Positions 1 to 12,825 of a stretch of 64,000 bases of DNA are shown here, in pieces. This DNA is from Eutypa lata (taxonomy: Eukaryota; Ascomycota; Sordariomycetes; Xylariales; Diatrypaceae). The stretch spans positions 744,001 to 808,000 of the forward strand of contig JAKULF010000007.1 of assembly GCA_022661535.1 (NCBI GenBank), read 5' to 3'. The stretch's first letter is position 1. The number at the start of each line of letters is the position of its first letter. The position numbers and the translations under genes are program-made. The notes below the pieces were generated by a model that was not told the DNA's origin, searched no databases, and was given only the letters and a program-made list of their open reading frames with translations.

Positions 1-2890
1 GCATCTGCTTGTAGGTAAATAAGCTATTATTTACTTCTCCCCCCTAGCCCTCTTGAGTTAACCTACTGGATGTCGATGCTATGCTTCCAGGGACTGCTCC
101 ATGTGTTGTGCTAAGGAGGTAACTCTTCACTTAAAATGACGGAAGATGCGTCTCCATCTAGGTAAAGTCATGGTTTCCTTTGATATTGCGGTGCGTAACA
201 ATTATATGATTATGCGAACTGGAACTTTTACATGATGTGCGAGCAAAAGCATCCCATATTTAATTGACCTTTGTGGAAGATAAACCACGGAGCAAGCTTA
301 GACCCCAATGAGATAGTTACCTATCGATTGCTATTGGACGATCGATGCCCGGCTATCTAATAGTTTACTCTATGATCATAAACAGTTATCCGCACTTCTA
401 GGTATCTGCTGGGAAAGCAAACTGGAAAATTAGGGCAATAAGTCAAAGTTCTACCTGTCTATTTAGCGTGTATTGAATAAATATTGTGGCGTCTTTATTT
501 GGTGTAGGGAATGAATAGCCTTCATAGCTGAACCTATCATGAGCCCTGATCCAGTAGGTAGTGCAGACCGCATCACACGTGTTACTACCGCTACCTACCT
601 ACTAATTTAAGGGCTAGTGGTATCCAGCTTTAGGGCTGTCACGTGGAAAGCCTTCAGCTTTCTGACATCTATAAGATGCAGACCTGTCCCATCTGTACTT
701 AGATTCCTTCCTTCTTCGTATATGCTTTTCCGTACCATACAGACATCAATACATTTGACCTATGCGTATCATCCATGAGTGAGCTCAGCCGGGCTTACTG
801 CACCGGTTCACTACCTACCTAACTAACGACCTACATGTATTACGGGCCTCTTGAAGTAGTGTCGTGGCGAGTCTAATCTACCGCTTTATTCTGCCAACCG
901 AATACAAGTGAACAAAGTTAATAGCACGGCCACCTACATTGAAAAAACTCGGATATGTACCCTGGTCAATGCTGTCACAGCTGGTACGTAACTAGGGGAT
1001 AGATACACTGGGCAACCATTCCACCCGGTAAATTCCTGCAGCTGTCACCGGCTTGTGTCCTATTATCTTTTTAACTTGACATTTGAAGCCACACTTTGGT
1101 ATTTGGATCTACGTGGTGCGTCTCTCATCTAGTACGTAACAGAGTATCAATACCCTCGCCGCCCTTCAAATTTTGTTACCGTTTTATTCACTAACTCAGC
1201 TGTTATGGTGCTTCAGGCCCTAGATTTACCATTCAATCATCGTAACACCTTCAGCCATAGTGGCGCCTAGCACTACCCTTCAAACATTGTTCTACCTCAA
1301 ATTTAAGTCACCTGCTTTCAAAGAAACCGAACCCAAATAAGCATCGAGAAACACCACCGTGGTGAACAAAACCTCATGCCAAGTAACAGCTGCGCCGTCG
1401 CCGGATGGATCCCGAATCAACTGTGAAGTAATCCCTTTACGTCTCCAAAAGGAAGTTTTCGACCTATACATCAATCATGTGGACGCGCGTACGTACAAAG
1501 GGTAGGTGAGCGATCTCCACTGGAGTCTTTGCGCCAGCAATGCCACTCACCAGTTTAGCTAGCCCCTGCTAATACTGTCGGAAGATAGTTGTCTGAATTT
1601 CGAGCAACCTATAACCTATAAAGTGTGAAAGCGCGAGACTTTCGCTTGAGGTGACTATACCAATTACGATTTTGGTTCAAGACCTTGGAATCCGAGCCCT
1701 TCGCGCCACAAACCGGTATTCACGATCGATACATCGGCACTGTCCTCCAGGCGGCTGCGAGGGAGATACCGTTAGAACCACCTAAAGAGAGGCGGTGCGT
1801 CTTGGGACAGGATTCGCTGGATAGGTGTTTGTGCAATTCTGGAAGAAACCTTCTAGCTTAGCACATCTAAAGTATTCATGGGAGGTCAAGGAAAGCCTAC
1901 AGCCAGCGGAAGATTTGGACCGCATGAAGGGCGCCTGTGGCGTCATGAATTTGCACAACACGACTATAATGAGTCGATGAACTGCCAGGATATTCTCTGG
2001 GAACAGTTAGTAATTTTAGCCATGCGCAGTACATCTCCGCCGTTCATAGCATATACTAGCAGACAGTCTATAGAGCTCACTGATCCCCCTTGTGGTAGAT
2101 TAGTCTTCGATTTCATACTCCGGTGTCTTGACTACGTTGACTCCATTCCAGCTGCGTCATATCTATCAGTCTACCCTAGATCCTCACGATACCAGCGTCA
2201 CCTCTCACAGCCGAACCAGCCGCTCAGTGCGACCTCGTCGAAGATCTACAAGCTCGGACGGATATGCCACCGGAAAATCGAGCGGTAAGCCTTACACGCC
2301 CAACTCGAAGCTCTACAACACGGTCAGCTCCTCTAGATGTTCTAGTCGCTCAGTACCCAACCTACTACTCGAGCTCCGTCAAGTAGAAAGATTCGACGCA
2401 AGGAATGGAAGAAGGGAATATGGTGACGTTGTGGAGGTGGCCTCCAGGCCAGAGTCCGTCAGCTCAAGCCCTTTAAGTTATCATAGGTGCTAGTAACTTG
2501 TATCCTACAGCTCCTAGCTACGTCTGCCCTAGGTCGAAATATTTGGCTTGGGAACCTTTGGACTTGACGGGTTTGATGTGGGGAATTTCAGCATACGGTA
2601 TTAAAACGTGACCACCTTGTCTCTATCTTGAAGGCCATAGGAATGGTGTTCGATGATGGAAATGTATTTGAAGCGCGTAAATGTCACAAAGGAATATCTT
2701 GGAATACGAAATATCACGGTAGAGTCACCTCTACGATTAATGGGCATTAGTGTTGGCAAAACAAATGGGTTAGACGCAATTTATTGCTAGTACTGATGGT
2801 CCTGTGATAATTGTTATCCAGGCCCCATCCATCCATTCATCCATACGTCTCCTAACTCGTCTCTAGCTTGTTCAGATCCATACCCAGTCC
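1..2890. other. Gene-poor stretch, no convincing gene
   Basis: I see no recognisable gene, RNA or transposon. Two CACGTG sites lie at 576-581 and 640-645, and short CTAC(CTAC)n runs occur near 590-605 and 810-830. Two overlapping forward ORFs at 1878-2493 are Ser/Arg-rich or featureless and were not accepted. Confidence 0.5.
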
Positions 2891-3349
2891 TTACTGCGCC
2901 TCATAGAAGTTCTTGAAGATCACGAGAATCAGAACGTAGACATCGTACGCCTCCGAAGTCGCCACTTCAGCATCCTTTTGCTCCCATCCGCAGGGGCCCT
3001 CATGTTCCTTGTCGTACTTGATGAGCTGGACCAACATCCGAGTGATGTGGTCGAACTCGGACCAGGAGGTCTTGTCGGGCGAAGCGTCCGTGTACCGACC
3101 GAGTAGTGCTGGGTGTTTATTGTACGTGTCCACATGGTGCGCAACCGTGTTGAAGTTAGCCTCATCGTGGTCCGGGTGGTCCTCGAGGAAATCCGTCTCC
3201 AGCTCGTCGGTAAACGGCTTAACAGCCTCGGACTGGAGCCATTGGAGGAGGCGGAGGTTGGTAGGGAAGCCTCCAATGATCTTCTCGCGCAGCTCCGTCA
3301 GCAGGCGGTTGTTCGCGATGTCTTGGAGACGATCGAGGTAGGAAGGCAT
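2891..3349 (-). CDS. Hypothetical protein, 152 aa
   Basis: Single-exon frame with even, protein-like composition. I do not recognise the family. It starts MPSYLDRLQ, has an N-terminal helical stretch (residues 1-45), an acidic middle (about 48-63, rich in Asp, Glu and His), and a hydrophobic C-terminal helix (about 130-150, VLILVIFKNFYEAQ). There is no signal peptide and no clear membrane span, so a soluble intracellular protein is likely. The frame has better codon balance than the overlapping forward ORFs, which mirror it. It stands alone, with more than 2.5 kb of empty DNA on each side. The start at 3349 is the first ATG of the frame; I see no splice signals that would extend it. Function unknown. 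Confidence 0.6.
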   Translation of the reverse strand: MPSYLDRLQDIANNRLLTELREKIIGGFPTNLRLLQWLQSEAVKPFTDELETDFLEDHPDHDEANFNTVAHHVDTYNKHPALLGRYTDASPDKTSWSEFDHITRMLVQLIKYDKEHEGPCGWEQKDAEVATSEAYDVYVLILVIFKNFYEAQ

Positions 3350-5963
3350 TGCTATGGCACACAGGTTAGTATGAGCAACTAAATAATATGTAAATTAATA
3401 GATATAGTATCCATACTGGAGGTATCAACAATAGTAAGAGGGAAAGTAGGTTGATTCGGCTGTTTTGTAGAGATCTCGGTTGTGGGTTGACTCTTTAACT
3501 ATCCACAAGTGCGTTTGTATGAATGAATGGTTAAAAGTCATGCAGTCGATAACAATGGGGGATGGCCGAACTATATAGTAAATCCCAATGTCTGACAGTA
3601 TATTGAATGTAGTTTTCGCGAGTTTTCGATTGCCAACAAACGTTAAGTGAATTTATAGTTGTAATTGTACATGCCAAACATACTAGAAATTATGCCGTAC
3701 TTCATCCAAGCACTGCCCCCCTTTCCACAATGAACAACAGCCTCATCATACAAAATCTAAGTGAATGTATAAACACCGATATTGTCACTGCATTACAAAC
3801 ATAAGGACGCCATTTAATACCATCTACGGGTTTGCATTTAGTCACAGCACAGTCTGATGTCGTAACTTCCCTATAATAGGGGTAAATAACATACATAACT
3901 TACACTCTTCAGCCTTTGCCACACTGGCAATCATGGGCACTAGTAGGTTAATGCAAGTATCAATTTTGATCACATCAGGCTCTGATAATTCACTGCAAGA
4001 GTTATTTGCTACGTATTTATATAAATATTGAAAGACAATATGCACAAAGGCCTACCATGACGTATACAAATAGGCTTTAGTAATGATAATAATTTATTTT
4101 TCCTCATTGATTTAATATGGAAATTATCATCATATATTTCCTTATTGAATGGTAGTCCAAGCCTTATCAGTTAGTTTTGAACCTCCGATAATCAAAATAC
4201 TTGCTTATGCATGTACCTAATACGCCCCACCCTTGGCCCCTTTCCCTACACCTCCTCTCTTAGCGACACCTACATACATGATATGGACCATTAAGGCTCA
4301 AGTAGATACTACAAGGCAGTGTGTATTCAAATAACGACTCTAAAATAGCTCTCATTGAAGATGGCCCTGAGTCTGTAGATATCTCCCAAGTCGTTTTCAA
4401 CCTTAGGTTACCAGCTGGGATTTAAGGTGGCTAGTGATTTAATCGAGAGCTTCCGTATCACTACGACACTGCTATCTTCTCATAGTAAATACAGCAGCAC
4501 CATCTTCCACTTACTAGCACCCTGCAACCAAATTTTACTACATAAACGCACGCCTTTGCATATGCCTTTTTAGCATTTCTGTAACCACCCAAATACAAGT
4601 AACGAAAGTAGGAGGAAGGCTGAGGCGAAATTAACAAACGGCTTGTAAGTAATGTTCCACGGTGTACTGTCTCAAATAACATAGATTTTGTAGGTCTAAC
4701 AGTATTAGTTAACCTTAAATATCCTAAGGATAAGTTTACCATAGTAAGGTAGAGGAAATAATTTATATTAGGGACGATAGTTGTGGGCACAATAGATGGC
4801 GATATTACGCACTACCTGAAGGTAGGCACTTAGGTAAACGAGACACTTGCTTTAATATGACCATTGCTGGTTAATATAACAAGAGCAACTTTGGAATAAA
4901 GAGCAAATGGCTACAGACTTATCTGTACCGAATTCACCTTGCTCGACGTCTTTAACTAGTAGACTTGGCCAAGGAATATTCGCCCAAAACCGCAATTCCC
5001 ATGCGTAGAGGCTCCGCTTTGCGGATTTGCTGCTAAGATGATACTACATACACTTGAAGAGAGAAGTAAAAAATACAACAGATTCGATACGCATGCTAAT
5101 TACAAAGTACATCGCCAAGGAAATATAGTTCTCGTTGGAATAGCGTGCATGAATAGGGTCCTATACGCATCCATAAAGGCATATTAGGTATGTTTTTGCT
5201 CCGGAAAAGAGACAAAATATGGAATTCCATGACACTAGACGTATGTTGAAGTTCCGGTCAACTTCTACAGCATTCATTATCCCCAGAGGAGAAAAAAATG
5301 ACTATCTAGAGAACAGCATAGAAGAAGGGAGCAGGATTATCGGTTTTAGGCTCGCTAGCAAATTACTGTTTTGAGATATCTGTTTCGTGTACTTGAACGA
5401 TACTTGGTCTTCAAGCTGAGTGTAATGTGAAACTCGTGTTCCTTAGGTATTCTTGACCTTATGGCTATCGGGCGTGTAGTAGAGCCGCCTTCTTCTATTC
5501 ACTTCGGTTTACACTATCACATTGGATGTTTAAAAGGACTAGAAGTGACATAATGCTTTGTAAAGATGAACCTTAGAATCGGCAACCAATCAAGATAAGG
5601 ATTACTAAGACAGCGTACAGGATACCGGCCAATGTGTCAGTTGGTGCTATCTATCTGCTGACACTCCCAAATGCCGGGACTAAAGGCGTCTTACGGTACT
5701 GATAGGTGGTACTGAGCCGCATTTTATTTGGGGCTAGGAGAAATGGCATGTCCAACTGCATCAACATACATGCAGCCAAGAAAGGGAGACCGAAAGCACG
5801 ATTCGACCACGTATGTTATAACACACTTGTTGGACATACAATACAATTCAAGTTGAGAACATAAAGTTAAGTAATAAACCACTGCCACAATACAAATCTC
5901 CCGTTCAGTAAAACTAACCCAGTTGATACTACTTCTACCATAGTATCGCAACATCTTCCCGTT
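3350..5963. other. Intergenic, nothing recognised
   Basis: Moderately AT-rich DNA with many stops in all frames. The short ORFs at 3702-4045, 4461-4790 and 5724-6056 have no protein-like character. The last few bases form the leader of the GMC oxidoreductase gene. Confidence 0.5.
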
Positions 5964-7844
5964 ATGGCTGCGGATAATTACGATTTCGTGATAATCGGTG
6001 GAGGCACCGCAGGTCTCGTCCTCGCTAACCGGCTTACCGAGGATAGCACTGTACAAGTACTTGTCGTCGAAGCGGGCGAAGACCTGACGTCAGACCCTCG
6101 AATCACAACCCCAGCGTTATTTCCCACACTTCTCGGCTCTGATGCAGATTTCAACACAGTTACCGAACCGCAAGTAAGTCAATTGATCTTGAGTGGTTCA
6201 GCTGGAACATAATTTGACTCCCAATTGCAGTCTGCTCTCCACAACAAGGTTATTACTATCCCATATGGCCGCGTCCTCGGCGGATCTAGCGCCATCAATG
6301 GACAAGCCTTTGTCGCTACCTCGAAAGTGAATGTTGACGCCTGGGGTGAGCTCGGAAACCCAGGTTGGAGCTGGGAGACTCTTGCGCCATACTTCAAGAA
6401 ATCGCATACCTTGGCTGTTCCACCCTCCGACTCCGCCATCTACAATCACCTCCGCCTAGATTACATTCAACCTGATATCAGCGGTAGCGACGGACCTATT
6501 AAAGCTAGCTTTCCAAATAGCATTGACAACCCACTCCCGAATGCATGGATTGAGACTCTCCACGCTCTAGGCCATAAGGCCACCGGCGACCCCTTTTCAG
6601 GGAACATTATCGGGGCATATACCAATGCTGCTTCTATTGACTCCGAAACACGCCAGAGGAGTTATGCTGCCTCAGCATATTGGAAACCCGTCCAGGATCG
6701 AAAGAACTTGACCGTCATTACTGGGGCCTACGTCCAAAGGATCCTTTTGCGAGGCAATCCTCCAAGCGTTATCGCAGTCGGAGTCGAGTACGTCAACAAT
6801 GGGGAAACAAGGACGGCTAATGCCAGTGGAGAAGTGATTCTGTCAGCAGGGGCACTTCACTCCCCCAAACTACTGGAGCTCTCCGGAATAGGGGATCCGG
6901 ATCTTCTCGCGTCTATAGGGATCCCTACGGTCATCGCGAACAAGTATGTAGGAGAAAACCTCCAAGACCACCCTATGTCAGGGCTGAGCTTCGAAGTACA
7001 AGACGGCGTGGAAACAATCGATGACCTGCTGCGTCAAGACCCAGCAGCTATGGGAAAAGCAATGAAACAATATGTAGACTCTCGATCCGGCCCTCTTGCA
7101 GTCGGCGGCATCTTCTCCTACGGGTTTCTCCCCCTACAAACTGCCCTTCCAGAGTCCCTCTCAAGCCTTTCAGACTCCACCGATAATACTCATCCCCTAA
7201 AGCCGGCAGAAAACGCATACTATGACCGCCTTCTGAATAACCCCAACGAATCCACTGCAGGTTTCTTCACCTACGGCGCCCAGGGTAACTTCGGAGGTGG
7301 TTCCGGCTCCTCGCTCATGCAATCCAACTTCTTGCCCGGAAACTACTACTCGGTAGCCATATGTCTCCTGCAGCCGCTCTCCCGCGGCTCCGTCCACATC
7401 CGCAGCGCAGACCCGTCCGACGCGGTCAAAGTAGACCCCCGATACCTCACGCACCCATTCGACCTCGAGGTCTTCGCACGGCACATGACATACATATCAA
7501 CCATCATCTCGACGGAGCCCCTGGCATCCCTGATCAAGCCCGATGGCCGCCGGAACGCCTGTGCGCCTGCTGATCTCGCCGACGTGGAGGCTATGAGGGG
7601 ATACGTCAAGCAAACGACGCTGAGCAGCTGGCACCCGACCTCAACATGCGCCATGTTGCCTCTAGATAAAGGCGGCGTGGTTAACGAGCGGCTCGTCGTG
7701 CATGGAACCAGGAATCTGAGGGTCGTAGACGCTAGCGTCTTCCCCATCACTACGAGGGGAAATCCAATGGCGACTGTGTATGCGGTGGCGGAACGGGCGG
7801 CGGACTTGGTGAAAGAGGATCTGATGATAAGGAGAGAGGCGTAG
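5964..7844 (+). CDS. GMC family FAD-dependent oxidoreductase (AA3-type)
   Basis: Two exons, 5964-6173 and 6231-7844, joined in phase 0 across a 57-bp intron (GTAAGT...TTGCAG), give 607 residues, a normal length for the glucose-methanol-choline family. Visible signatures are the FAD-binding beta-alpha-beta start (VIIGGGTAG, about residues 9-17, with the ribose-binding acidic end VVEAG), the first GMC signature [12 protein letters not shown] (about 83-94), the second [17 protein letters not shown] (about 275-291), and the C-terminal catalytic pair: His in [11 protein letters not shown] (about 538) and Asn in RGNPMATVY (about 580). His-Asn is one of the two usual pairs. Such enzymes oxidise alcohols or sugars with O2 or quinones as acceptors; the substrate cannot be told here. 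There is no signal peptide, so it is probably intracellular. No pathway neighbour is evident. The start ATG gives the dinucleotide fold at once. Confidence 0.93.
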
Positions 7845-10202
7845 GACCCTCAACTTTGGGCTGTCGATACCCTATTTCACACTTTTGGGAGACTTGTATG
7901 TCATCAAGAGTATTGTGCGCTACTAATTGTCCTCGTTTATAATCTACCATGAACTCACATCTGAGCCATTCTCGCAGTCCCACCTACACAAGTCGCTTAA
8001 CTAACGCGGCGTTGCTTTGCCCCAGCACTACGCGCGACATCCTGAGGGGCAATTGATCATGATTTAGACGGTTAGGTAGTTTACCATAAGCAACTAGAGT
8101 CCTAGAATTGGAGAGTATAAACCATTTTGAGGCTTATGACAGGTATTGGCCGGTAACGGCCCCCTGGTACCCAGGTAAAGTGAGAAGACTCAATTAAACG
8201 ACCTTGCTAACATATCCATTCATTATCTAGGTTCGTCCTGTATTCAACAGTGTCCTGCCACTTATCCACGCTCACCGAATCCTCCACTCGACGAAGCAAC
8301 CCCTCATACCCCCCTCCCACTAGATACCTACATCTAACGTGTTCGGAATATCCAGATAGTCCGCTACTAAAGCTGAGCACTTCCCCCCGAGGCCCTCTAT
8401 AATTTTGCACCAGTCAGGCTTGTTTTTCGCCCTGTATAACTTCCCCGCTCAGCCTTCATGCTCCTCGCCCAATGTCGAGTAGGAGTGTACGGACTCTCTG
8501 GGGTATATCTCACAGCGTATGACCCGATTTGTTCGTCGTATTCTATGATATTTACTACCTGTACTCCGCTACTAATAGCGCCGGTAGCAGCATCACCACC
8601 ATCCGTAGAGTATCCGACGTGAATTCGCGGAGGGAAGTGGTACCCATACGGTTTCGGCACAGTAGTTAGTGGAATGGCCGCGGGTCTTTCCTAGATGCGT
8701 TGCGTATAGTTAATATACTGGCCACCAGTGTGCTAGCATTTGCAATAATTTCAAAGCTAGTGCACCTTTCGCTGCTAGATCCTTAGAGCGCGGGATGTTT
8801 TCCAAAGAGGAATATCTGACTCGGCACCATACAGAAAGCCGGCCTGTTGGGGGGTAGGCAATTGCTCTATCGCCATCGCAGCGAAGGTGGGTGTGGTCAT
8901 GCGGGCCGTATCTATACGTTGATTCTTCCTCCATATGGTCGTAGGTACACACTACTATGTCTGTGATGCCTCGGCTGGCGGTCCTTATTCTCTATAATGG
9001 TGAATAGGCGGGAGTATATAGGATAGTATGGAGCGCATCGCTGTGGGTTGGGTCAAGAAGGAACGCAGTTTCTAAGCACTTGTTATCGTCCACAAAATAA
9101 ATAATTTTGTTCACCATACGGGGCATGGAAGAAGTTCTAAAATTTCTTTATGAATGGTGATTGAATAGTTGCCAAACGCACTGCTCTTAGATTATAACAT
9201 GGCTCGTTCTCAACTGGTGGCGAAGCCGAAGATCAGCCAACATCCTAATAGTAGAACCATGGTGATATTTGTTGTGTCAAGTGGCACATTGGTAACTTTT
9301 TCCAATCAATCATTGATTCGGGCATGTAGTAGCATTGTAATAATCTTCTAGTAACATGAATTCACGAAGTTACGTTTGTGTTATCCCTATCTATTTGAAT
9401 GCGTCTGCGCCCAGTTTGGTAAGTATGTATACCGCGTTTCTTTACAGAGAACACTTGACTCAAACTTCGGCTGGATCGAAACAAATCCCTTGATAGATAT
9501 TTTCTTTCTTTCTTTTCTTCCACCCAAACTACGAGGATAACTAGCTGCGTATATCGGGCAGAATTATTGGGGTTCAAGGGTTCGTCAGACAGGAATTAGA
9601 GGAGTCTAGAGGAGAGACATGGTCGCCTCAGCTACTCTAATCATGTTTCTAAGTGACACTTAACTAATACTTTGCGAATATCCTGGGTAGGACCGACTGG
9701 ATAGTTAGAATTCTCTGACGTAATTAGAGTACTAAAGATTGGATCTGATTAGAGTATCAGATACAAGTAGTCACAATTTGTAGTGATTGAACGTGGCGGA
9801 ATCTTTATTATGCAGCTTATCCATTTCCCATCATTCACTTTCCCATTTCACTTCTTCCTTTTTTGTAATAGGGATACCCCAGACCTAGACCTCCAGCTTT
9901 TCAGCTTCCCGGTTATTGTGTCATTGTCCATTGTGCACGACTGAAAAGCCTTTGACTATTCATAATGCGATTCATCTAGGGATCTAGAAGAAGCTTTGTT
10001 TTTTTTGTGTCCCAATACCAGTCAATAGATATTCTAACAAAGCTTTATTATTAGTCAAGCTCGAAATCCAAGAAACCGAGAAATTTATTTAAACGTCTCT
10101 ATCTCCCACGATGCATTCCCATCTAACAACGGAGAAGAAGACCGCACCACAAGCCACTTAACAACACCCAGAGTCAGAACCCGCATCCTTCTTCCCACCA
10201 CC
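7845..10202. other. Intergenic, only doubtful short ORFs
   Basis: Three short reverse-strand ORFs (8207-8410, 8397-8660, 8710-8952) lie nearly end to end. They share no recognisable motif and no good splice path links them, so they may be chance or very old remains. Pyrimidine tracts at about 9830-9860 and the AC-rich leader at 10130-10202 are consistent with the promoter of the next gene. Confidence 0.45.
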
Positions 10203-10598
10203 ATGACGTCCTACCAGCAGCTGCAGCAGGAACTCGAAGTATTTCGCCTCGCGCAATCGTGCTCTACGGCTCTCCGCGCTACCACCACTCGCCAGAGCCC
10301 CGCGACAACGAGAGAGTACTACGATGCGCTGACTCTGGCCGACATGGCTCTGGAGCTCGCCCTCGAGGCCGGTCTCGACGGCAGCCTCGTGAGGCAGTGC
10401 GAGCTTCTCCAGGAGCTATGTCAGACGATGCTCCAGAGCGCGTACGCGAAGTTCGATGCACACGACCGCGTCGTGTACGAGAAGAAGGCTGCTTTTCATC
10501 GCGTAGGTGATGAGGAGACTGATGAGGAGACGGAAAGTGGCGTTGATGAGGAAGACGATGAAGCCGAGAGCGCTGAGTGGAGAAAGGTAGTGTGGTAG
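10203..10598 (+). CDS. Small acidic hypothetical protein, 131 aa
   Basis: Single exon with a good fungal start context (CCACC before ATG) and a GC-rich, coding-like sequence set in AT-rich flanks. The first 90 residues look alpha-helical: MTSYQQLQQELEVFRLAQ, then a segment with Leu/Ala spacing (about 40-80, DALTLADMALELALEAGLDG) that resembles a TPR-like or coiled helical hairpin. The tail (about 95-125) is almost wholly Glu and Asp with a few Ser. There is no signal peptide or membrane span. I do not recognise the family. The acidic tail suggests binding to a basic partner, but this is inference. It stands alone, 0.8 kb upstream of the seven-helix membrane protein on the same strand. Confidence 0.6.
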   Translation: MTSYQQLQQELEVFRLAQSCSTALRATTTRQSPATTREYYDALTLADMALELALEAGLDGSLVRQCELLQELCQTMLQSAYAKFDAHDRVVYEKKAAFHRVGDEETDEETESGVDEEDDEAESAEWRKVVW

Positions 10599-11391
10599 TA
10601 GGTAAGGTTTGTCTTGTGAAGTCTAGTAATTGGCGTGTTGGATAGAGGCATTTATTAGGCTTCAAACGTTATCCTGGTTTCGGATTTTATTTACATATAG
10701 AGTAACTAGGATTTTTGGGTATGCTCCTCACCACTTGTGATGCCTATTGTTTCTATTGAATTTGTGACTAGATTGAGATGCTGCAGTGGTTTATAATGAC
10801 ACGATAAGTAGAATACGTATAATTATACACCTGCGAATGTTCAATGTTCGACAATTCGTAAATCTTAATGCACAGTAAAAGGGCTCCCAATAAGGGTTTC
10901 GAATATCGTTGACATCATTTAGGCAGCGTTAGGTGCTGTAGCCCTTCATGTACTATTGTGATCTCACCGACCTATCAACTGGCGGAGTGGCTGATCCTGC
11001 GGCTTGATTGATAGCACTGCGGAGGCCCTGAATTCCGACCAAATATAGATGTATTCGGCGATGTGGATCGATTCATTGGTCGTTCGAACCGCACGGCGTA
11101 CAGGGGCGCACCACTGCGTATCATTCTGGCTCAAATTCGTATAGCGTGGGATTCCCTGCGTGGGATTCCAGCATCACAATGCTACCCTCACTTAGCATCT
11201 CGCTCCTTTCGCCGGACGATGTTTGGGGTCTACAAATAAATAGAGTCGAACAGGGCTCTTTGTAGTTACCTTATACCGCTGTTCCTCTTCCCTCCACGTT
11301 GCTCGCATCGCAACTCGGTACCCCATGCTGAGCTGCCTATCGCTGTCTTCATCCAAAACTACTACCCCAAGACAATCATCGAAATCACAGT
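10599..11391. other. Intergenic, promoter side of the 7TM gene
   Basis: No gene seen. The only clear structure is a 12-bp tandem direct repeat at 11144-11169, about 220 bp before the next start codon, listed separately. Confidence 0.5.
11144..11169. repeat. 12-bp direct repeat, two copies
   Basis: GCGTGGGATTCC occurs at 11144-11155 and again at 11158-11169, with a 2-bp spacer. Its place about 220 bp upstream of a start codon would suit a paired regulator site, but it may be chance. Confidence 0.6.
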
Positions 11392-12577
11392 ATGGCGGAT
11401 CCCAGGGTTTGGTATGGTGCAACTGGTTATCTAGCCTTCCTGTCCACGCTTGCTTTCATAGCCAGTCTGACGGTCGGCCTCCGATTCTGGTCTCGAAGGC
11501 TCGTCAAATCGCGATTTTACACTGACGACTGGTTAATACTATGTGCCCTTATACTCGTGCATAGCTCGCTGGGGCTCTCATTTACCATCTTCCTCAACGG
11601 CCACTTCGGACTGGATGCTCATCTGATTCTAGATTCGGACCCAGCGGCCATTGACACGATTGCACTAATCGCATCCGTCGGTGGCATTATATATGGTATT
11701 TCGTCCACTATTACAAGGATGTCCGTCCTCTTCTTCTACTGGCGCCTCTTTCCCACCAAGACGGTCCGACGGGGCTGCATTATCCTCGGCGTAACCTGTA
11801 TCTTGTGGGCCGTCTGCGTCGAGATTGTAACCGTTACTGTTTGCTATCCGGTCTACGGGAGCTCGCACTGCTTTCCCACCACCGTCAACTACGTCGTAAG
11901 CGGTGCTCTAAACACGGCAATAGATGCGGCGACCGTTGTACTTCCCATCCGCGACGTCTTGCAACTGCACGTTTCGAAGAAGAAGAAATACACTATCGTT
12001 GGAATCTTCCTCATGGGTGGCATGTATGCTTTGTCCATGAAAAACAGTGCTGTATTCACACATACGTATTGCTGACCCCATAACTTAGCTCTACTCTGGC
12101 CGCTCTTGTACGCTTAGTTGGGTCTATACTCACAATGACCAAGCACGGCGACAATTTCACAGGTCGTAAGTCCCGATACGATATTGTTACGCATTCCCTT
12201 GCGGGTGTAGTAAGAGTATAGAAAGCAAGCTAACACGAGAATAAGCACTATCTGCGCTTCTGTTCGTGGCGTTCGTCGTGGAGGTCCACATGGGCATCAT
12301 CGGTGCCTGTGCTCCGACTCTTGCTCCAGTTTACAAGAAGCTTCGCTACGGTACCGCTTCCACCTCTTATAGCAAGGGTAATCAACCGTTCGCCTATAGG
12401 GAGGTCGCCGAGATATCTCCTCGTTCCCCCGGTCACGTTCATAGAGAGCAGAATGATGACCGTCCCTTCACTAGACTACAAGAGGATAAGCGTAACTTCG
12501 TGGCTACAATCGAGCATCCGATTAGTCCCGTATATAACGCCAACTGGAACCATTCGGTATCGTCAATAGCGAAATGA
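11392..12577 (+). CDS. Fungal seven-helix (rhodopsin-like/PTH11-type) membrane protein
   Basis: Three exons, 11392-12023, 12089-12165 and 12246-12577, joined across introns of 65 and 80 bp (the second has a CTAAC branch point), give 346 residues. Hydrophobic segments alternate with short loops to give about seven membrane helices: TM1 about 10-30, TM2 after the Asp-Asp-Trp motif (TDDWLIL), TM3-TM5 between 85 and 180, TM6 in the exon 1/2 join (FLMGGISTLAALVRLV), TM7 in exon 3 (SALLFVAFVVEVHMGIIGAC) followed by PTL. The Asp-Asp-Trp after TM1, the R-x-S-x-LFFYWRLF segment after TM3 and the V-E...G-I-I-x-A-C motif in TM7 mark the fungal rhodopsin-domain family, which includes putative PTH11-type receptors. 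No N-terminal CFEM domain is present. The C-terminal tail (about 75 residues) is hydrophilic and cytosolic by the usual topology. Ligand unknown. Confidence 0.88.
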
Positions 12578-12825
12578 CCTTATGTCTGCGGTATTGTAGG
12601 GTCTGATAATAGTGTGGGGCCTCCATGTATTTAGGTCTTAAGCGGTGTCAGGTTAAAGCGTGACGCTCAATCTTATTGGCGACGCATTCTTTGTATATTC
12701 AATATCCGAACGGCTCTTGTGTCCAACACAACCACCCATCTTAAAAGAGCACGTAGGGCAGTAAATATCGTGAAAGTTTAGTCCCCAGTATCTCTAGACA
12801 TATCAATAATAATAGCCCCGTAGTC

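Noticed and set aside
1878..2493. Two overlapping forward ORFs of 136 and 121 codons
   Set aside because: The first is featureless and the second is Ser/Arg-rich low complexity; no good splice sites, no start context, no family resemblance.
8207..8952. Three abutting reverse ORFs of 67, 87 and 80 codons
   Set aside because: They do not join in frame through credible introns and show no motif; chance or very old remains.
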